This document shows, piece after piece, positions 51,754 through 59,469 of a stretch of 64,000 nucleotides of DNA. A model generated the notes under the pieces. It was not told the DNA's origin. It saw only the letters and a program-made list of their open reading frames with translations, and did no database searches. The stretch is from Clostridia bacterium (GTDB lineage: Bacteria; Bacillota; Clostridia; Oscillospirales; Butyricicoccaceae), in assembly GCA_029099685.1 (NCBI GenBank), contig JAQXOO010000029.1, forward strand, positions 32,644 to 96,643, in the 5' to 3' direction. A program made the translations under genes and the position numbers. Position 1 is the first letter of the stretch, and each line of letters opens with the position of its first letter.

Positions 51754-52163
51754 ACCGCTGCCTCACTTTCCGCGGCAAGCTCGCCGTAAACCGTACGGAC
51801 GGTAAAGGCGGCGGTGAGCCGCGCCTTCTCCCGGGTAAAGGAGAACCGCTCCACCCCTCTGATATAGGGGCACACCAGCAGCGCCTCCCGCACCAGGCCG
51901 GCCAGACGGCTCTCAGCCTCGGGCAGGGCCTTTCCCGCCAGCAGGTGCAGCTGGTTGCCGTAGCTGTCGGTGTGGGCGCTGCAGGCGAAGCGCACATTGT
52001 CATGCCGCAGCGCCCGCCAGACCCACACCCGCACCGCTTCCAGCCCGGACACATAGCGGAACTCGCCGCTCTCGTCCATAAGCGGCTGTCCGGTGCTGAA
52101 ATCCACCGCCACCTCCCGCATACGGGGCAGGGCGGCCTCTTTGTCATAGGAAAACAGTGCCAT
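51750..52163 (-). CDS. DUF2634-family baseplate protein (XkdS-like, gp25-type)
   Basis: 137 residues. It begins MALFSYDKEAALPRMREVAV and has EAVRVWVWRALRHDNVRFAC plus LVCPYIRGVERFSFTREKAR, the DUF2634/XkdS layout. XkdS-like proteins join the wedge to the sheath. Overlaps the baseplate J gene by 4 nt. Confidence 0.82.
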   Translation of the reverse strand: MALFSYDKEAALPRMREVAVDFSTGQPLMDESGEFRYVSGLEAVRVWVWRALRHDNVRFACSAHTDSYGNQLHLLAGKALPEAESRLAGLVREALLVCPYIRGVERFSFTREKARLTAAFTVRTVYGELAAESEAAV

Positions 52164-52178
52164 GCTTTTCCCTCCTTG

Positions 52179-52415
52179 TCATCGTTCTTCCAGTCGGCAC
52201 AGCACGTACCAGCCCGTCCGGTCTCCCAGGCAGAGGAACAGCTCGCCCTCGTCGCCGGGGCCGATGGTCAGCCCTCTGGCCCGTCCGGCCAGGGCTATCT
52301 GCCTGCCCTCCATCTGGAACAGCTCCCTGTCATAGCTTTTTAGGGTGGCCAGACCCAGCTGCAGCCGGTCCGCGCCCATCAGGCCCAGCATCCGGTAATA
52401 GGGATTCCCGGTCAC
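52179..52415 (-). CDS. DUF2577-family protein (XkdR-like)
   Basis: 78 residues from the GTG at 52413-52415, whose GTGA overlaps the upstream stop. The mid-part (RLQLGLATLKSYDRELFQME) and the end (IGPGDEGELFLCLGDRTGWY) are an OB-like fold common to XkdR/DUF2577 proteins of the baseplate hub. It is shorter than the usual 100 residues. The longer upstream frame is antisense-like in composition and was not used. Confidence 0.7.
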   Translation of the reverse strand: MTGNPYYRMLGLMGADRLQLGLATLKSYDRELFQMEGRQIALAGRARGLTIGPGDEGELFLCLGDRTGWYVLCRLEER

Positions 52416-53308
52416 AGTCCCACCACCCCCAGCTGTGTGGAGGTCAGGCCGCCCCGGCAGTGCCAGGCCACCCGCTCCACCAGATAATCGCCGTGAACGC
52501 CCATGAGCGGCTTGTCCAGGGTGACGATCTGCCCGCATTTCACCGGGCTCCTGCCGGTGAGCGTCAGTCTCGCCTGGCGGACTTCTCCCTTCAGGGCCGC
52601 CTGGGCCTGCTCCTCCGCAGAGGCACAGGCCAGCGACAGGTGCTCGTTCCTGCGCCGCAGGCCAAAGGCCTCTGCTCCCCGGTCATCGGTGGCCAGGGCG
52701 GCCACCTTTCCGCCGCTGTAGACCGCCGCCTGGGTCACCGCGTCCTCACAGGTGTTGCGGGCGGTGAGATCCGTCAGCTGTCCGCTTGCCAGCACTGCCC
52801 GGCTGACGCCCCTGGGGTACAGGTCCACTTTGCCGTCTCTCCAGTCCAGCACGCATCGGCCGTCATACAGGCTGCATATGGTGCGGAAGGCGCTTCTGCC
52901 GCAGGCGGCCCCCAGCCGCACCTCCTGTCCGTCCCCGGGCCAGATGTCCCCCGGCTCCAGCCCGCATTCCCGGCACAGCTGCCGGGTGATGCTTTGGGGC
53001 GTGCCCAGATAGGGTCCCCGGCAGTGGTTCTTTGCCAGCAGGCTCACGGGGTCAAAGGCCAGCACCGTCAGTTCCAGCGCCGCCGCGTCATAGCTCACCC
53101 GCTCCACCCGGCCGAAAAACAGGGTCTCACCCTGCTGCCGCACCTCCACCCGCTGTCCGCAGGCCGGGTCCAGCCGGGGCAGGCGGCTGTCCATGGGCGC
53201 GCAGACCATGGCGATCTCCGCCTCGGCCCCCGCGCCGTCCAGATGTTTCTCCACCGCCGTGCGGATGCACAGGCCGGTGACCTCCCGGCCCTCCAGCCAT
53301 ACTCTCAT
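52412..53308 (-). CDS. tail hub protein, XkdQ/late control D-like
   Basis: 298 residues. The pattern is that of XkdQ/YqbQ hub proteins: MRVWLEGREVTGLCIRTAVE, AELTVLAFDPVSLLAKNHCR-like region, RQLCRECGLEPGDIWPGDGQ and VTLDKPLMGVHGDYLVERVA. It caps the tube and carries the central spike. Overlaps the LysM gene by 4 nt. Confidence 0.8.
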   Translation of the reverse strand: MRVWLEGREVTGLCIRTAVEKHLDGAGAEAEIAMVCAPMDSRLPRLDPACGQRVEVRQQGETLFFGRVERVSYDAAALELTVLAFDPVSLLAKNHCRGPYLGTPQSITRQLCRECGLEPGDIWPGDGQEVRLGAACGRSAFRTICSLYDGRCVLDWRDGKVDLYPRGVSRAVLASGQLTDLTARNTCEDAVTQAAVYSGGKVAALATDDRGAEAFGLRRRNEHLSLACASAEEQAQAALKGEVRQARLTLTGRSPVKCGQIVTLDKPLMGVHGDYLVERVAWHCRGGLTSTQLGVVGL

Positions 53309-53934
53309 GTGAGATACAGCTCCTTTCCTGCGGGCAGGTCATGGGGGTCATCGATGCCGTTTCTCACAGCGATCTCCCGCCAGCGTCCGCCGTCTCCCAG
53401 ACAGGTCCGGGCGACAGTCCACAGGTCCTCCCCGCCCCGGGTCACATAGGATGCGGCTGCTGCGCGCTCATCCGCCCGCTGATAAAGTCCGCCCGCCCCC
53501 TGCCGTGCCACCACATCCGACTCGGCCAGGGTGATGTATTTGTATTCCTTCAGCGCGATGGCCACGCCCACGTCCCGGTCGCCCTCGGTGAGGGTCCTGC
53601 GCAGGCCGGTGATGAGAAACAGCTCGCCCAGCTCGCTGCCCGAGATCAGCAGCCGCACCGGCCCGCCATCGGTTTTCCAACGGTAGAGCATGGCCAACGC
53701 CTCCGCCGGGGTAACGCCCCGGTAAAACCGGGAATCCTCCCCGGGCAAAAAGGTCTCCAGCGTCACCTGGGTCAGCCCGCTGCCCCGGGCGGCGTGGACC
53801 GTCTCACCCCGGACGGTCACATAGCTCAGGGTGTTCTGGGGCTGGGAAATGACCATATGCCGGGGATTGACCGCCAGGACCAGCCGTTCCTCCTCGCCCC
53901 GCTGCAGGATGACTGTTCTCGTATTACCCGCCAT
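53305..53934 (-). CDS. LysM-domain tail protein (XkdP-like)
   Basis: 209 residues. An N-terminal beta-rich domain (residues 1-150, with KYITLAESDVV) is followed by a C-terminal LysM-like module (GGEDLWTVARTCLGDGGRWR, then IAVRNGIDDPHDLPAGKELY). XkdP-type proteins join the hub and may touch peptidoglycan. In PBSX the gene directly upstream is the tape measure; here only 62 bp separate it from the tail chaperone-like gene. Confidence 0.82.
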   Translation of the reverse strand: MAGNTRTVILQRGEEERLVLAVNPRHMVISQPQNTLSYVTVRGETVHAARGSGLTQVTLETFLPGEDSRFYRGVTPAEALAMLYRWKTDGGPVRLLISGSELGELFLITGLRRTLTEGDRDVGVAIALKEYKYITLAESDVVARQGAGGLYQRADERAAAASYVTRGGEDLWTVARTCLGDGGRWREIAVRNGIDDPHDLPAGKELYLT

Positions 53935-53996
53935 TCCATCACTCCTTTCTTGTTATGTCCGGCGGGGGGCAGAGGCCGTTTTGCCCTTCCGCCCGC

Positions 53997-54542
53997 TCAC
54001 CGGTTGCCCCAGGCCGCCCACAGCCGGTCGGCCAGGTCTTCCGCGTCCCGCTCCCGAAAAGGCCATTCCCGCAGGGGTTCTTCTTCCGTTCCGGCGGAGC
54101 CAAACCAATCCTCCGCCCTTCCGGGATACACCTGGCCGGCGCTGCGTGGCAGCAGCGCTCCGGTCTCCGTCTCTCCTTGCTGTTGGAAGGCTGCCTGCCG
54201 GCCGTCCTCCAGGCGGACGCCCCCGGTGTCGGTGCCGCTCTGGCCCAGGATGGCGGCGCCCGCCGCCACCACGTCTCCGTAGCTGAACCGTTCGGTGATG
54301 TCAAAGGCGCTTGCCAGCGCCCCCTGCTTTTTCAGGTGCTCGCCCGCCTCCCGCAGCTCATCACAGGCCAGGTACAGGGCGTACCGCAGCCCCCGTTCGC
54401 CGCCCATACGGACGCATTCCTCCACCTCTCCCGCCCGGAGCGGCCGGCACCGGGCCTCCAGGCCCAGCCGTTCAAATTTCAGGCTGAACGCCTCTCCGGC
54501 CTCCTGCCCCAGCAGCCCGGCCCACTGCTCCGCCGTACTCAT
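53997..54542 (-). CDS. tail assembly chaperone-like protein (XkdN-like)
   Basis: 181 residues. The N-terminal part (SLKFERLGLEARCRPLRAGE, then VEECVRMGGERGLRYALYLA) matches the XkdN type, expected to hold the tape measure before tail assembly. It has an unusual extra C-terminal part of about 60 residues (RERDAEDLADRLWAAWGNR at the end). I see no obvious slippery heptamer for the frameshift product of many tail chaperones. Starts directly after the tube gene (0 bp). Confidence 0.7.
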   Translation of the reverse strand: MSTAEQWAGLLGQEAGEAFSLKFERLGLEARCRPLRAGEVEECVRMGGERGLRYALYLACDELREAGEHLKKQGALASAFDITERFSYGDVVAAGAAILGQSGTDTGGVRLEDGRQAAFQQQGETETGALLPRSAGQVYPGRAEDWFGSAGTEEEPLREWPFRERDAEDLADRLWAAWGNR

Positions 54543-54992
54543 TTAGGCCACCTCCGTGACCTGGATGCCCGACAGCTGCTTCAGGTCGCCGGGTAAAAAG
54601 CGGAAGGAGATGACCTGCTCATTGACCTTGCCCGTGGTATAATTCACCAGAGGCAGGCTGTCCAGCGCCACGTTGTCCACGCTGTAGCGTTCCTCCTCGC
54701 CGTTGCTGCTGTCGGGGTCCTTCAGGGCGGTGGTGATGGTCACCCGAATGTCCCGCCCCTGTCCGGCCCCCTCCACGATGTCAAAAAACCGGCTGAACAC
54801 CTGCCGCAGGCGGAGCTGTCCTTCGCCCCGCCAGCCGGTGATCTTGGAATCCACATCCATACCGATCTGCACATCGGAGCGCAGCATTTTGACCGTGAGC
54901 TGGATGGCGCTGGCCTCCGCGATGCGGCTGCCGTCCACCCAGACCTCGGCGAATGAACCGGAAAGCACCCGGTTCGCACTCAGACCCGACAT
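54543..54992 (-). CDS. tail tube protein (XkdM-like)
   Basis: 149 residues, the expected size. It has the XkdM pattern NRVLSGSFAEVWVDGSRIAE, SDVQIGMDVDSKITGWRGEG and EQVISFRFLPGDLKQLSGIQ. It builds the inner tube of a contractile tail. It lies 12 bp after the sheath gene and next to the chaperone-like gene, the conserved order. Confidence 0.9.
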   Translation of the reverse strand: MSGLSANRVLSGSFAEVWVDGSRIAEASAIQLTVKMLRSDVQIGMDVDSKITGWRGEGQLRLRQVFSRFFDIVEGAGQGRDIRVTITTALKDPDSSNGEEERYSVDNVALDSLPLVNYTTGKVNEQVISFRFLPGDLKQLSGIQVTEVA

Positions 54993-55004
54993 ACGCTCCC
55001 TCCT

Positions 55005-56054
55005 TTACATGGTGATCTCAAAGGTCAGGTCCTCCATGGCGTCGGCGAAGCGCACATCCGCCCGGAGAAACACCTGACTGCCCGTATTGGCCGAAAGGAT
55101 GGCGGTGTCGCTCATGCTTTCGGTGTCCACGCCCATGCTTTCCAGATAAGCCTTCTGGGCGTCAAAGTCCACGCTGGCCTGGCTTTTGCGTCCGGTGTCC
55201 AGGACACTGCCCGCCAGCGAGGCAAAATAGCTGTTGATGGCGGTGACCAGCAGCAGCTTGGAGTCATAGTCGTTGAGCACCTTGCCCACGTACTCGCTCT
55301 CAAACACCGAGCGGATGTCCGCCCGGATCAGGTCCACGCCTTCTGTGATCTTGATCTTGCGGAAGGCGCTGTCCCCGGCGTTTTCCTCCGTCACCAGGCT
55401 GGTGACTGCCCGGGCCAGCCGCGCCCCCTCGCTGCCCCGGTCCAGGATCAGGCGGCCCTGTTCGATGTCGCCCTCCGGGTCGCTGCTGCGGGTAAACGCC
55501 TCCACCTCCGGCAGCGGATAATAGGTGGCGCTCTCCCGCAGGGAAAGCCCCGCCAAAATGCCCGCCACCCGGGCGCAGTAGTCCGCCGGCGGCACCTCCG
55601 CCTCGATCTCCTCCAGCCGCACCCGGATGCCTTCGGTGGTAAAATTGACCACTCCCGCACTGTCCGGGCTGTTCTGGGTGGAGACCACCGCCCGCACCGG
55701 ACGTCCGGCGGCCCGTTTGGCCTTGACGAAGCCGGTCACCGCGGCGCTGTCCATCTCGGGAGCGCACAGCCAGCCGCCTTCCGCCAGCGCCGCCACGCTC
55801 TCCAGCGCTTCCTCCCCGCCTCCGGCGGGATAGGTGGTGAGATACACCCTGGCCGGATTGCCCAAAAAGCACAGGCGCAGCAATTGGTAGGCCCTCTGTC
55901 CCACCGCCTCTGCGTCCACCTGGTCCAGGCGGGAAAATCCGCGGGTCGCCAGGCCCTCGCCCTGCACCAGCAGCACCGCCTGTCCTCTCGCGCTGCGGCG
56001 GATGGCCGTGCCCCCCGCCGTCTTGAATCGAATGATGATCTGGGGCAAGCCCAT
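55005..56054 (-). CDS. tail sheath protein (XkdK-like)
   Basis: 349 residues, about 100 fewer than in PBSX. The sheath core is seen in GWLCAPEMDSAAVTGFVKAK, CARVAGILAGLSLRESATYY and the C-terminal domain IRADIRSVFESEYVGKVLND plus ANTGSQVFLRADVRFADAME. Contraction of the sheath drives the tube through the target envelope. The shortening falls in the middle, so a protruding outer domain may be absent. Confidence 0.88.
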   Translation of the reverse strand: MGLPQIIIRFKTAGGTAIRRSARGQAVLLVQGEGLATRGFSRLDQVDAEAVGQRAYQLLRLCFLGNPARVYLTTYPAGGGEEALESVAALAEGGWLCAPEMDSAAVTGFVKAKRAAGRPVRAVVSTQNSPDSAGVVNFTTEGIRVRLEEIEAEVPPADYCARVAGILAGLSLRESATYYPLPEVEAFTRSSDPEGDIEQGRLILDRGSEGARLARAVTSLVTEENAGDSAFRKIKITEGVDLIRADIRSVFESEYVGKVLNDYDSKLLLVTAINSYFASLAGSVLDTGRKSQASVDFDAQKAYLESMGVDTESMSDTAILSANTGSQVFLRADVRFADAMEDLTFEITM

Positions 56055-56055
56055 G

Positions 56056-56511
56056 TTATCCTTCCTCCTTGCTCTGCTCCATCCTCAGCGTCAGAGTGCC
56101 CATTTTTTCGGTAGCGGTGGGCACGTTTACCGGCGTTTCGGGCAGATCGTAAAATTCCAGCAGGACCTTCACCCGCACCCGCTCCTGTTCATCGGCGGCG
56201 ACCTCCGCTTCCTTGGGGCAAAAGCCCCGTCCGCAGGCGGAAAAGCCCGCCGTCAGCAGGTCAAACACCCTGTCGGCCAGCTCCAGCCCCGCTTCCCGCT
56301 CTCTTCTGCGAGAGGGGTAGCAGGTCACTGTAACGGTGACCTGCCGCTCCACCTGTCTGCCGCAGGCGATGATGCCCGCGCAGCGGCTGTTTGCCTCCAC
56401 CACCAGGCAGGGATACACCGGGCTTTCCGCCCGGCGGTTGGTGGCGGCGATGCCGGTTTTCGCGGCCAGATACTCGGCGATGCCCGCCGTCAGCTCCCGC
56501 AGTCCGATCAT
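56056..56511 (-). CDS. tail terminator-like protein
   Basis: 151 residues from the ATG at 56511 (its ATGA overlaps the upstream stop). It begins MIGLRELTAGIAEYLAAKTG, and has PVYPCLVVEANSRCAG and VKVLLEFYDLPETP, the layout of tail terminator/DUF6838-type proteins that cap the tail at the head end. Position directly before the sheath gene agrees. It has five cysteines, which is unusual. Confidence 0.7.
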   Translation of the reverse strand: MIGLRELTAGIAEYLAAKTGIAATNRRAESPVYPCLVVEANSRCAGIIACGRQVERQVTVTVTCYPSRRREREAGLELADRVFDLLTAGFSACGRGFCPKEAEVAADEQERVRVKVLLEFYDLPETPVNVPTATEKMGTLTLRMEQSKEEG

Positions 56512-56867
56512 GCCGCCTCCACCTCCTGCACCAGCATGGTGGTGAAGCAGTGGGAAAGATAGGGCATACAGGGTCCGCAGATGCCCCGCAGCACCTGTCC
56601 CGCCCGCCGGATCTCCGCCCGGTCCCCCGCCCGGAGAACCGTCCCCGCAGGCAAAAACAGCGCCAGCCGGGCCTCGCATTCCCCCATGTCCTCCCACTGT
56701 CCCCGGGTTCTGGGCGCGGCGGCCTGAGGCTGCCTGGACAGGGTGCAGGCCAGCCCCTCATAAAGGGTCTCGGTCTTCCATTCCCTGCCGTTCCACACCT
56801 GCCGGGTAAAGGTGCCGCTGTCGGTCATGGTCGCCCGCAAAATGGCGGCCTCGTTCACGGCTTCCAC
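56508..56867 (-). CDS. head-tail completion-like protein (XkdH/YqbH position)
   Basis: 119 residues, beta-rich (TFTRQVWNGREWKTETLYEG, then EARLALFLPAGTVLRAGDRA and RAGQVLRGICGPCMPY). The pattern and position fit a stopper or completion protein between capsid and tail. No domain identified with certainty. Overlaps its neighbours by 4 and 13 nt. Confidence 0.6.
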   Translation of the reverse strand: MEAVNEAAILRATMTDSGTFTRQVWNGREWKTETLYEGLACTLSRQPQAAAPRTRGQWEDMGECEARLALFLPAGTVLRAGDRAEIRRAGQVLRGICGPCMPYLSHCFTTMLVQEVEAA

Positions 56868-57202
56868 CTGCCTTCCGGGCTGCGGAGCCGTACAAAGGGC
56901 GCCAGCAGCTCCGCCCCCTGGGCAGAAAAGCCCTGCTGCCCGCCGGCATAGGTGATGGTGGTGTCTCCCCGCTTTACCGAGGAGACCTGCCGTCCGTCCT
57001 CACCCTGCAGGCTGCGGGACAGCAGCACCGCCATGGCGCCTTCCATCTGGCGGGGGATGTCCCCCCGTCCGCACCAGGCTGCCGCCAGGGCGGCCAGCGT
57101 ATCCAGGGCAGCCTCCGCCCGGCCGTTTCTGTCCATGCCGGACAGGGCCAGCCCCCGCTCCAGGATGCGCTCCCTGCCGCCCTCAGCGAACCGGACGCTC
57201 AT
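56855..57202 (-). CDS. head-tail connector-like protein
   Basis: 115 residues, mostly helical (LDTLAALAAAWCGRGDIPRQ, then MEGAMAVLLSRSLQ). It sits where gp6/gp15-type connectors lie, directly after the capsid-like gene, with a 1-nt overlap. Confidence in the precise role is limited. Confidence 0.55.
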   Translation of the reverse strand: MSVRFAEGGRERILERGLALSGMDRNGRAEAALDTLAALAAAWCGRGDIPRQMEGAMAVLLSRSLQGEDGRQVSSVKRGDTTITYAGGQQGFSAQGAELLAPFVRLRSPEGRWKP

Positions 57203-58143
57203 CAGGCGCTCACCAGCGCGCCGATGGTCACCGTTTTGTCCTTGGGCACCACCAGGTCATACAGGTAGCGCGCCTGGATGGCGGTGCCGTCGAACAGCTG
57301 GTTTTCCTCCGGGCCGAACTGCTTCAGACTGTCGATCCTGGAGATGGCGATGGGCGTGTCCCATGCCGTCACCAGCGCGCAGATCCGCTTGGAGCCCTCT
57401 GCCGCCACCACGCCGCCTCCGGCCTGGTCATCCCGGCCGCTCTGGATGGAAAGGACGGTGTTCATGCGGCTGGAGGGCACAAAGATGCAGGGCAGGTCAT
57501 TGATCATCATCGCATGGGAATAGGTGACGCCGTTGATCTCCACCTGCTGCTCAAAGGTGATGTTGTTGTAGTTGTCCGCGGCGGTCCTGAGGATCTCGTT
57601 CTTCAGGTTGGAAGCGATCATGGCCACAAAGCCGCCGGTGCGCTGGCTGTCGTCCTCCAGGGTCTGCACCAGACCGCACAGCTTGTCCACCAGGTTCTCG
57701 CTGCCGCTGTCATAGGTCAGCACATGGGTGCCGCGCCAGGCCAGGTCCTTATAGGCCAGGGTGTACAGGCGGCTGATGCGGTAGGCGTCCTGCTCCCGGG
57801 CCAGCTGGTTTCTGGCAAACTCGCGGATGACATTTTCCGCCGTAGCGGGAAAGGACAGGTCCTCGGGCGCCACACGGTCCAGGGCGAACTTGACGCCCCG
57901 GTCCATCTCCAGGGTGTGGGCGGTCCATTTGCTGGTGACGGCGCCATTGGGATAGGCGCTGCCGTCGGTCTTGGAGCTGTCATAGTTGCCCAGGCCGGTG
58001 GTGCTCAGGGTGGCGATCTCCACCTCCTTGCCGTCGCCGTAGCGCACCTGGCCGGAAGCTGCCGCCATCCACTCGGTGGCGGACGAGGCGGCCAGCTCCT
58101 CGTCGATGTAGTTCTGATACTGCTTTGCGTAGTCGATAGCCAT
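57202..58143 (-). CDS. phage major capsid-like protein
   Basis: 313 residues from the ATG at 58143 (AAAGGAGG upstream). The sequence (MAIDYAKQYQNYIDEELAAS, then MDRGVKFALDRVAPEDLSF, FARNQLAREQDAYRISRLYT and GFVAMIASNLKNEILRT) resembles the HK97-fold capsid proteins of clostridial phages that follow a MAIxYAxKY start. It leads the operon. No scaffold, prohead protease, portal or terminase is present, so a DNA-filled head of normal kind cannot be made from this locus. Alternatives are a structural relic or a shell with another use. Confidence 0.65.
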   Translation of the reverse strand: MAIDYAKQYQNYIDEELAASSATEWMAAASGQVRYGDGKEVEIATLSTTGLGNYDSSKTDGSAYPNGAVTSKWTAHTLEMDRGVKFALDRVAPEDLSFPATAENVIREFARNQLAREQDAYRISRLYTLAYKDLAWRGTHVLTYDSGSENLVDKLCGLVQTLEDDSQRTGGFVAMIASNLKNEILRTAADNYNNITFEQQVEINGVTYSHAMMINDLPCIFVPSSRMNTVLSIQSGRDDQAGGGVVAAEGSKRICALVTAWDTPIAISRIDSLKQFGPEENQLFDGTAIQARYLYDLVVPKDKTVTIGALVSA

Positions 58144-58177
58144 AGGGATATCTGCCTCCTTTGATCGTGATGGCCCC

Positions 58178-58207
58178 ATGATAGCCCTCCCAAGCGGAAA
58201 TTCCCAA
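58178..58207 (-). promoter_or_regulatory. possible promoter of the phage-derived operon
   Basis: Minus-strand TTGGGA (58202-58207), 18-bp spacer, TATCAT (58178-58183). It is weaker than neighbouring promoters. No phage repressor or activator is nearby. Confidence 0.35.
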
Positions 58208-58237
58208 TGAACTGTTCCGGGAAAGATCTCCGGGCAT

Positions 58238-58268
58238 AAAAAAACAGAGGGCCCGCGGCCCTCTGTTC
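58238..58268 (-). terminator. terminator of the ECF S-component gene
   Basis: Minus-strand stem CAGAGGGCC/GGCCCTCTG with a 3-nt loop followed by TTTTTTT. It isolates the phage-derived operon from upstream transcription. Confidence 0.88.
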
Positions 58269-58294
58269 CGTTTTTATGTTTTCCGGTGTATGCC

Positions 58295-58819
58295 TCACGC
58301 CTTGACGCCGGCCTTTTCCAGCGCCCGAACCAGGATGGGCACCAGCACCAGCTGCAGCACGATGCCCGGGATGGCCCCGGTCACCGCCCCGGCCATAAAG
58401 GCGCTCATGGTCAGGCTTCCGCCCCGCAGCCCCAGGATGACCGCCTGTACCGCGCCCCACACCAGCCGGCCCGCCACCATGGCGCAGACCAGGCTGCCGT
58501 AGATACCCTTGAGGCTCCTGCCCAGCTTCCGGTACAGCAGCCCCACCACCAGGCCGTACACCGCCATCTCAAAGGCCATGCTGATGCACCAGGGCATCGG
58601 CGGCATTCCAAACAGCAGGTTGCGCAGCAGCGGCGCCACGAAGCCCACCGCTGCGCCCCAGGTCCCGCCGCACAAAAACCCGCACAGCAGCACCGGCAGA
58701 TGCATGGGCAGCAGCATGGAGCCCACCTCGGGGATCTGCCCGGTCAAAAAGGGCAGCACCAGGCACAGGGCCAGGCAGATGGCGGAATAGACCAGTTTTT
58801 TCACGGAATTGTTCTTCAT
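58295..58819 (-). CDS. ECF transporter S component (substrate-binding)
   Basis: 174 residues from the ATG at 58819 (GGAGGTC upstream). Five to six membrane segments; LVLPFLTGQIPEVGSMLLPM, LPVLLCGFLCGGTWGAAVGF and the alanine-motif type AICLALCLVLP are typical of S components that capture a vitamin for an energy-coupling factor transporter. The energising module (EcfA/A'/T) is not in the window. Substrate unknown: the leader does not match a THI, THF or preQ1 type I know. Confidence 0.82.
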   Translation of the reverse strand: MKNNSVKKLVYSAICLALCLVLPFLTGQIPEVGSMLLPMHLPVLLCGFLCGGTWGAAVGFVAPLLRNLLFGMPPMPWCISMAFEMAVYGLVVGLLYRKLGRSLKGIYGSLVCAMVAGRLVWGAVQAVILGLRGGSLTMSAFMAGAVTGAIPGIVLQLVLVPILVRALEKAGVKA

Positions 58820-58835
58820 ATAAGACCTCCAAAAC

Positions 58836-58905
58836 AAAAAAAGATACCATTTCCCCTTTGCAGGGAAACGATATCTTTCTGATATCCATGACCGCTTGTG
58901 CGGCA
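58836..58905 (-). promoter_or_regulatory. leader of the ECF S-component gene with terminator and competing hairpin
   Basis: In the minus-strand transcript GATATC (58881-58886) can pair with the next GATATC (58870-58875). That second copy can instead pair with GGTATC (58843-58848) to form a terminator whose T tract (58836-58842) ends before the ribosome-binding site. The two folds exclude each other. The whole leader is about 85 nt. This is the architecture of a small riboswitch or attenuator; ligand unknown. Confidence 0.5.
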
Positions 58906-58911
58906 CTTTTT

Positions 58912-58917
58912 ATTATA
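58912..58917 (-). promoter_or_regulatory. -10 element of the ECF S-component gene
   Basis: Minus-strand TATAAT; the corresponding -35 is not strong. Confidence 0.45.
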
Positions 58918-58998
58918 CAGGTTTTTCCCGTCCTGTCAACGGGTCTTTGCCCGTTTCCCGCCGGAAAAAGCGGCGTTTTTTGCCCATGTGTCCCCCGG

Positions 58999-59469
58999 TC
59001 ACAGGTCCTTTTCCATAATAAAATTGGTCAAAAAGACCCCTTTTCGCTCCACCTGCTGCTCCCGGACCACCCGCCAGCCCCGCTTTTCAAAAAACGGCCG
59101 GGCGGTGACGGAAGCGTGGACCGTAATGCGGGAAAAGCCCTTTTCGGCGGCGCGCTGCTCCAGCGCCTGAGCCAGCGCCGTGGCCACCCCCTGCCGCTGG
59201 AAATCCCGGTGGACATACAGCCGGTCCAGATAGTCCCCGTCCAGGTCGGCAAACCCGGCGATCTCCCCGCCAATGCGGGCCACCAGCGTCTGATGCCGCA
59301 AAAAGGACTGCTCCCACACCGCCGGGTCGGCGGTGCCGTCGGCCCAGGCGTCCACCTGCTCCTGGGTGTAATCCCCCAGACAGACGCTGTGCACCGTGTT
59401 GTAAAACAGCCGCACCAGCGCCGCCGCCTCACCGGGGCGGTATTCGCTCAAAATGATCTGCCCGCTCAT
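58999..59469 (-). CDS. GNAT-family N-acetyltransferase
   Basis: 156 residues. The acetyl-CoA motif is LYVHRDFQRQGVATALAQAL (R/Q-x-x-G-x-A), with GEIAGFADLDGDYLDRLYVH before it and FFEKRGWRVV after it. The acceptor substrate cannot be read. It overlaps the 72-residue gene by 4 nt, suggesting a two-gene unit. Confidence 0.88.
   Translation of the reverse strand: MSGQIILSEYRPGEAAALVRLFYNTVHSVCLGDYTQEQVDAWADGTADPAVWEQSFLRHQTLVARIGGEIAGFADLDGDYLDRLYVHRDFQRQGVATALAQALEQRAAEKGFSRITVHASVTARPFFEKRGWRVVREQQVERKGVFLTNFIMEKDL

Noticed and set aside
48371..58143. Complete prophage
   Set aside because: No integrase, repressor, replication, terminase, portal, tape-measure or lysis gene and no att repeats are visible at the edges.
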